Origin: Burkholderiaceae bacterium
Lineage (GTDB): Bacteria > Pseudomonadota > Gammaproteobacteria > Burkholderiales > Burkholderiaceae
Reading direction: 5' to 3'
NCBI GenBank assembly: GCA_017998575.1
Contig: JAGOCV010000273.1
Coordinates: 1 to 5,500, forward strand
Length of the DNA stretch: 5,500 bases
Part shown: one piece after another, positions 3,890 through 5,500 of the stretch
Numbering within the stretch: position 1 is the first letter of the stretch
Layout of the letters: every line of letters starts with the position of its first letter
Notes under the pieces: generated by a model
What the model was told of the DNA's origin: nothing
Seen by the model: only the letters and a program-made list of their open reading frames with translations
The model's database searches: none
Translations under genes and position numbers: made by a program

Positions 3890-4656
3890 TGCGCACCCCC
3901 GCTGATGCTGCGCCGATGGTCGGCCACGGCTTGCTTGAAGCGCCCGTAGGCGCCTGCATCGCTGCGCAAGGCCTCGCGCCGCTGCTGCCAGAACTGGAGA
4001 GCCTTCTGGTCGTCGGTGATCTCGTACAACTCGGCCAGGAGGTCGCCGATGTCCGTCTCTCCCTTGCCGGCGCTTTGGCCGTCGTCGTCCATCTGGTCCT
4101 GCGCGGCCAGGCCGGTAGCCAGCAGCAGGGTGTACCGCTGGAGATAGGTCACGGTGCTGGCGACCTGCTGGATGGCGTTCTTCTTGCCGCTGGAGTCGGG
4201 CGACCCATCCAGCGTCACCGTCTCGCTGTGGCCTCGCTTGTGGGTCACGACGCAGGTGACGATGATCCGGCCGCCCTCCTGCTTCACGTCCCAGCGGTGC
4301 GACAGGTCATGCCGCGCCATCGACGGGACCACGACGTTTGCAACGTCGGACAGGGTGGCGTGCTTGTAGCCGACGAACTCGCCGTCCTTGGTGGTGTAGC
4401 CGACTTCCTTGCGCTTGAAGATGTCCAGCGGCTCCTGCTTGAAGGCGGCCATCGCCAGCACGAACTCCTTGCGGGCTTCGTTGGCTTCCCACCGCTCTTG
4501 CAGCGCCATCAGGCGCTCCAGCTTGTCGATGTCCGCGTTCTGCGAAACCGCGATCTCCAGCAGTTGCGCCGGAGTTGTCGCCACGGCTTGCGCCTGCGGT
4601 GCGTGCGTCATGGTGGTGCGCTTGGGCTCCACCACTTCCATTGCTTGATTGCTCAC
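3886..4656 (-). CDS. erf: ERF-family single-strand DNA annealing protein
   Basis: A phage recombinase of the ERF superfamily, which binds single-stranded DNA, anneals complementary strands and can promote genome circularisation or repair. Seen: 256 residues. The start is GTG at 4656-4654 with AAGGA 6 bases upstream, overlapping the previous stop as GTGA; a downstream ATG at residue 6 is less well placed. Residues about 44-193 form the ERF core: LMALQERWEANEARKEFVLA, then GYKHATLSDV (96-105), and the signature KKNAIQQVASTVTYLQRY (158-175) followed by LLLATGL and an acidic QMDDDG (188-193). The C-terminal about 60 residues are helical and Gln/Arg-rich. It precedes the nuclease with a 4-base overlap, a standard phage annealase-exonuclease pairing. 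Gene symbol follows the family name only. Confidence 0.92.
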   Translation of the reverse strand: MSNQAMEVVEPKRTTMTHAPQAQAVATTPAQLLEIAVSQNADIDKLERLMALQERWEANEARKEFVLAMAAFKQEPLDIFKRKEVGYTTKDGEFVGYKHATLSDVANVVVPSMARHDLSHRWDVKQEGGRIIVTCVVTHKRGHSETVTLDGSPDSSGKKNAIQQVASTVTYLQRYTLLLATGLAAQDQMDDDGQSAGKGETDIGDLLAELYEITDDQKALQFWQQRREALRSDAGAYGRFKQAVADHRRSISGGAQ

Positions 4657-4766
4657 GTCTTGTCCTTCTCACTCGCGGCACGCCGCGACAGGTCACAGTT
4701 CGGCGCCAGCAGGAACACCGCAAGCGCCATGCGGATGTCGTGGATAAGGTCTCGGATGTATTGCAT
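4653..4766 (-). CDS. 37-residue protein, possible amphipathic or membrane-binding helix
   Basis: Seen: 37 codons from an ATG at 4766-4764, preceded by GGAGAG at good spacing and sharing one base with the previous stop (TGATG). It ends in a GTGA overlap with the ERF gene. Residues about 4-22 (IRDLIHDIRMALAVFLLAP) are a hydrophobic or amphipathic helix with too many charges at one end for a typical transmembrane span. A polar tail ends in EKDKT. I do not recognise it. Both junctions are coupled, so even if the peptide is not conserved it may serve to carry ribosomes into the annealing-protein gene. The same frame stays open to a TTG at 4967, but that extension would overlap the gene 4766-4963. 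Confidence 0.6.
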   Translation of the reverse strand: MQYIRDLIHDIRMALAVFLLAPNCDLSRRAASEKDKT

Positions 4767-4963
4767 CAGTCTCTCCAAAATTGTGCCCGGCCAACACCTA
4801 AAACTTGAGGCCAAAGGGCGGGAAATCGTTGATCGGTTGACTCGTTCCACACCATCAGCCACCCTGTCAGCTTTCGGCCTTCCAGGTGGGATTCGTGCCG
4901 CGAGAACATGAGATAGGGCATCGTCGCGGGTCGCTGGTGCGGCGTCTTTGGCTTGTGAGTCAC
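4766..4963 (-). CDS. Hypothetical 65-residue Trp-rich phage protein
   Basis: Seen: a GTG start at 4963-4961 gives 65 residues ending in a TGA that overlaps the next ATG. The core LEGRKLTGWLMVWNESTDQRFPALWP (residues about 27-52) looks like a folded small domain with regular Trp and Leu spacing. No strong ribosome site precedes the GTG. ATG codons at residue 15 (4921-4919) and residue 19 are alternative starts, also without a clear Shine-Dalgarno. I do not recognise the family. It shares its DNA with a competing frame (up to 4967). I prefer this one because it has tight couplings on its downstream side and better composition. Confidence 0.55.
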   Translation of the reverse strand: MTHKPKTPHQRPATMPYLMFSRHESHLEGRKLTGWLMVWNESTDQRFPALWPQVLGVGRAQFWRD

Positions 4964-4991
4964 GCAAGCTGGGATGAGAGTGGAAGGCGCC

Positions 4992-5222
4992 CTAGAAGGG
5001 GTTGTGTCCGAACAGAACCGAGACGGCCAAGGCGAACATCGCCAGGCCGCTGACGATGGCGGACCAGGCGAATACGTTTTCTCCGAAGGTCAACGCTTCG
5101 TAGCGCCCGGCCTCGGACTCGTAGTCACGCGCCGCGTCGTGCTCGTCGTCGATCTGGCCCTCGTGCTCGCGGTAGGCGAGAACGCTGTCCTCGTCGAAGC
5201 GGTGTGGTGTGATGGTGTGCAT
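4992..5222 (-). CDS. Small single-span membrane protein with acidic N-terminus
   Basis: Seen: 76 residues. The ATG at 5222-5220 is one base after the previous stop and has GGAGG 5 bases upstream. Residues 9-40 are highly acidic and charged (EDSVLAYREHEGQIDDEHDAARDYESE). Residues about 49-71 (NVFAWSAIVSGLAMFALAVSVLF) form a clear transmembrane helix, leaving only HNPF after it. No signal peptidase site follows, so it is probably tail-anchored in the inner membrane with the acidic part in the cytoplasm, by inference. I do not recognise the family. Together with the 28-residue membrane peptide encoded immediately upstream it forms a coupled pair of tiny membrane proteins. A 28-base gap with no visible gene separates it from the next gene. 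Confidence 0.72.
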   Translation of the reverse strand: MHTITPHRFDEDSVLAYREHEGQIDDEHDAARDYESEAGRYEALTFGENVFAWSAIVSGLAMFALAVSVLFGHNPF

Positions 5223-5238
5223 GTCAGCCTCCGAAGAT
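5220..5238 (-). promoter_or_regulatory. Ribosome binding site embedded in upstream C-terminus (copy 2)
   Basis: Seen on the minus strand: TTCGGAGGCTGACATG, the same 16 bases as at 3184-3169. Over 20 bases the two junctions differ at one position. The upstream protein again ends IFGG, and the downstream gene again starts one base after TGA. Confidence 0.8.
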
Positions 5239-5310
5239 GGTTGCCGCGACCCAGCCCAGGAACAGGGCCAGCATCACGTATTCGAGCGTGTGTGTGCCGT
5301 CGCGCTTCAT
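5224..5310 (-). CDS. 28-residue membrane peptide
   Basis: Seen: ATG at 5310-5308, overlapping the previous stop as ATGA, with GGAG 8 bases upstream; TGA at 5226-5224. The product starts MKRDGTHTLE and continues with a hydrophobic span (YVMLALFLGWVAATIF, residues 11-26), ending in GG. A positively charged start followed by a hydrophobic helix suggests a single-pass inner-membrane micropeptide. Both ends are tightly coupled to neighbours, and the last codons double as the next ribosome site. It is too short for most gene callers. No family recognised; a small holin-like or regulatory role is possible, but nothing in the sequence shows it. Confidence 0.65.
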   Translation of the reverse strand: MKRDGTHTLEYVMLALFLGWVAATIFGG

Positions 5311-5498
5311 TGCCGGCGCTCCACCGGCTGGTCCAGATGCCATCCGCGCGAGGTGCTTCTGACCACGGCCACCGCGCGCAGCCATTCGCGCTGAAGGTAC
5401 GGGCTGTCCGGGTACAGGCGCACGGCGCGAAGCGACAGCCTCTGATCGACTGGACTGCGGCCTGGCATCGTGACGACGAACAGGGTCGGGCGGCTCAT
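5307..5498 (-). CDS. Hypothetical 63-residue basic phage protein
   Basis: Seen: an ATG at 5498-5496 gives 63 residues, starting MSRPTLFVVTMPGRSPVDQ and containing PYLQREWLRAVAVVRS, with many Arg. It ends in an ATGA overlap with the 28-residue membrane peptide. Only two bases upstream of the start lie in the window, so the ribosome site cannot be judged and a longer N-terminus cannot be excluded. No cysteines, no membrane span. I do not recognise it. Confidence 0.6.
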   Translation of the reverse strand: MSRPTLFVVTMPGRSPVDQRLSLRAVRLYPDSPYLQREWLRAVAVVRSTSRGWHLDQPVERRQ

Positions 5499-5500
5499 GC

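Noticed and set aside
4767..4967. N-terminal extension of the 37-residue gene to 104 residues
   Set aside because: It begins at a TTG without a ribosome site and competes with a frame that has a more protein-like composition and a coupled TGATG end.
1..5500. CRISPR array, tRNA, rRNA or an integron integrase gene
   Set aside because: No regularly spaced direct repeats, no cloverleaf-like sequence noticed, and no frame with tyrosine-recombinase motifs.

Overview
The window is GC-rich and almost every base is coding, with all credible genes on the minus strand. Genes are small and tightly packed, joined by ATGA, GTGA, TGATG or 1-base junctions. This is the layout of an early or recombination operon of a tailed phage or prophage. 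The GC-rich codon use and the protein types suggest a proteobacterial host, perhaps Burkholderiales, but no host marker is present.

Reading in the direction of transcription (right to left), 5498-4653 holds five very small unrecognised proteins, two of them with a predicted membrane helix. Next comes a phage recombination module: an ERF-family single-strand annealing protein (4656-3886) and a lambda-exonuclease/YqaJ-type nuclease (3889-3173). A coiled-coil protein with a compact C-terminal domain follows (3171-1975). The operon continues at 207 with a small basic protein that runs off the left edge.

The unexpected part lies between the coiled-coil gene and that last gene (226-1974). It looks like four integron-type gene cassettes in tandem. 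Each ends in an attC-like site (479-581, 1036-1131, 1422-1513, 1886-1980) with R''/R' core sites of the GCCYAAC / GTTRGGC type, L''/L' boxes, a longer imperfect inverted repeat, and the usual single extra base in L''. No integron integrase is visible, so within the window this is a CALIN-like array (attC sites without an integrase). The attC asymmetry says the cassettes point along the + strand. The genes they carry (a DUF551 protein, a zinc-ribbon-like protein and three unknowns) all lie on the - strand, in line with the phage operon.

The attC sites are woven into translation. Each contains the start codon of a minus-strand gene, two with good Shine-Dalgarno sequences, so the antisense of R''/L'' is translated as an N-terminal leader. 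One gene takes its C-terminus from the neighbouring attC, and another takes its stop codon from the flank. Removing 226-1974 joins the coiled-coil gene's stop to the next ATG across 18 bases, a plausible original phage junction. The most interesting reading is a cassette array captured by a phage operon and expressed in inverted polarity.
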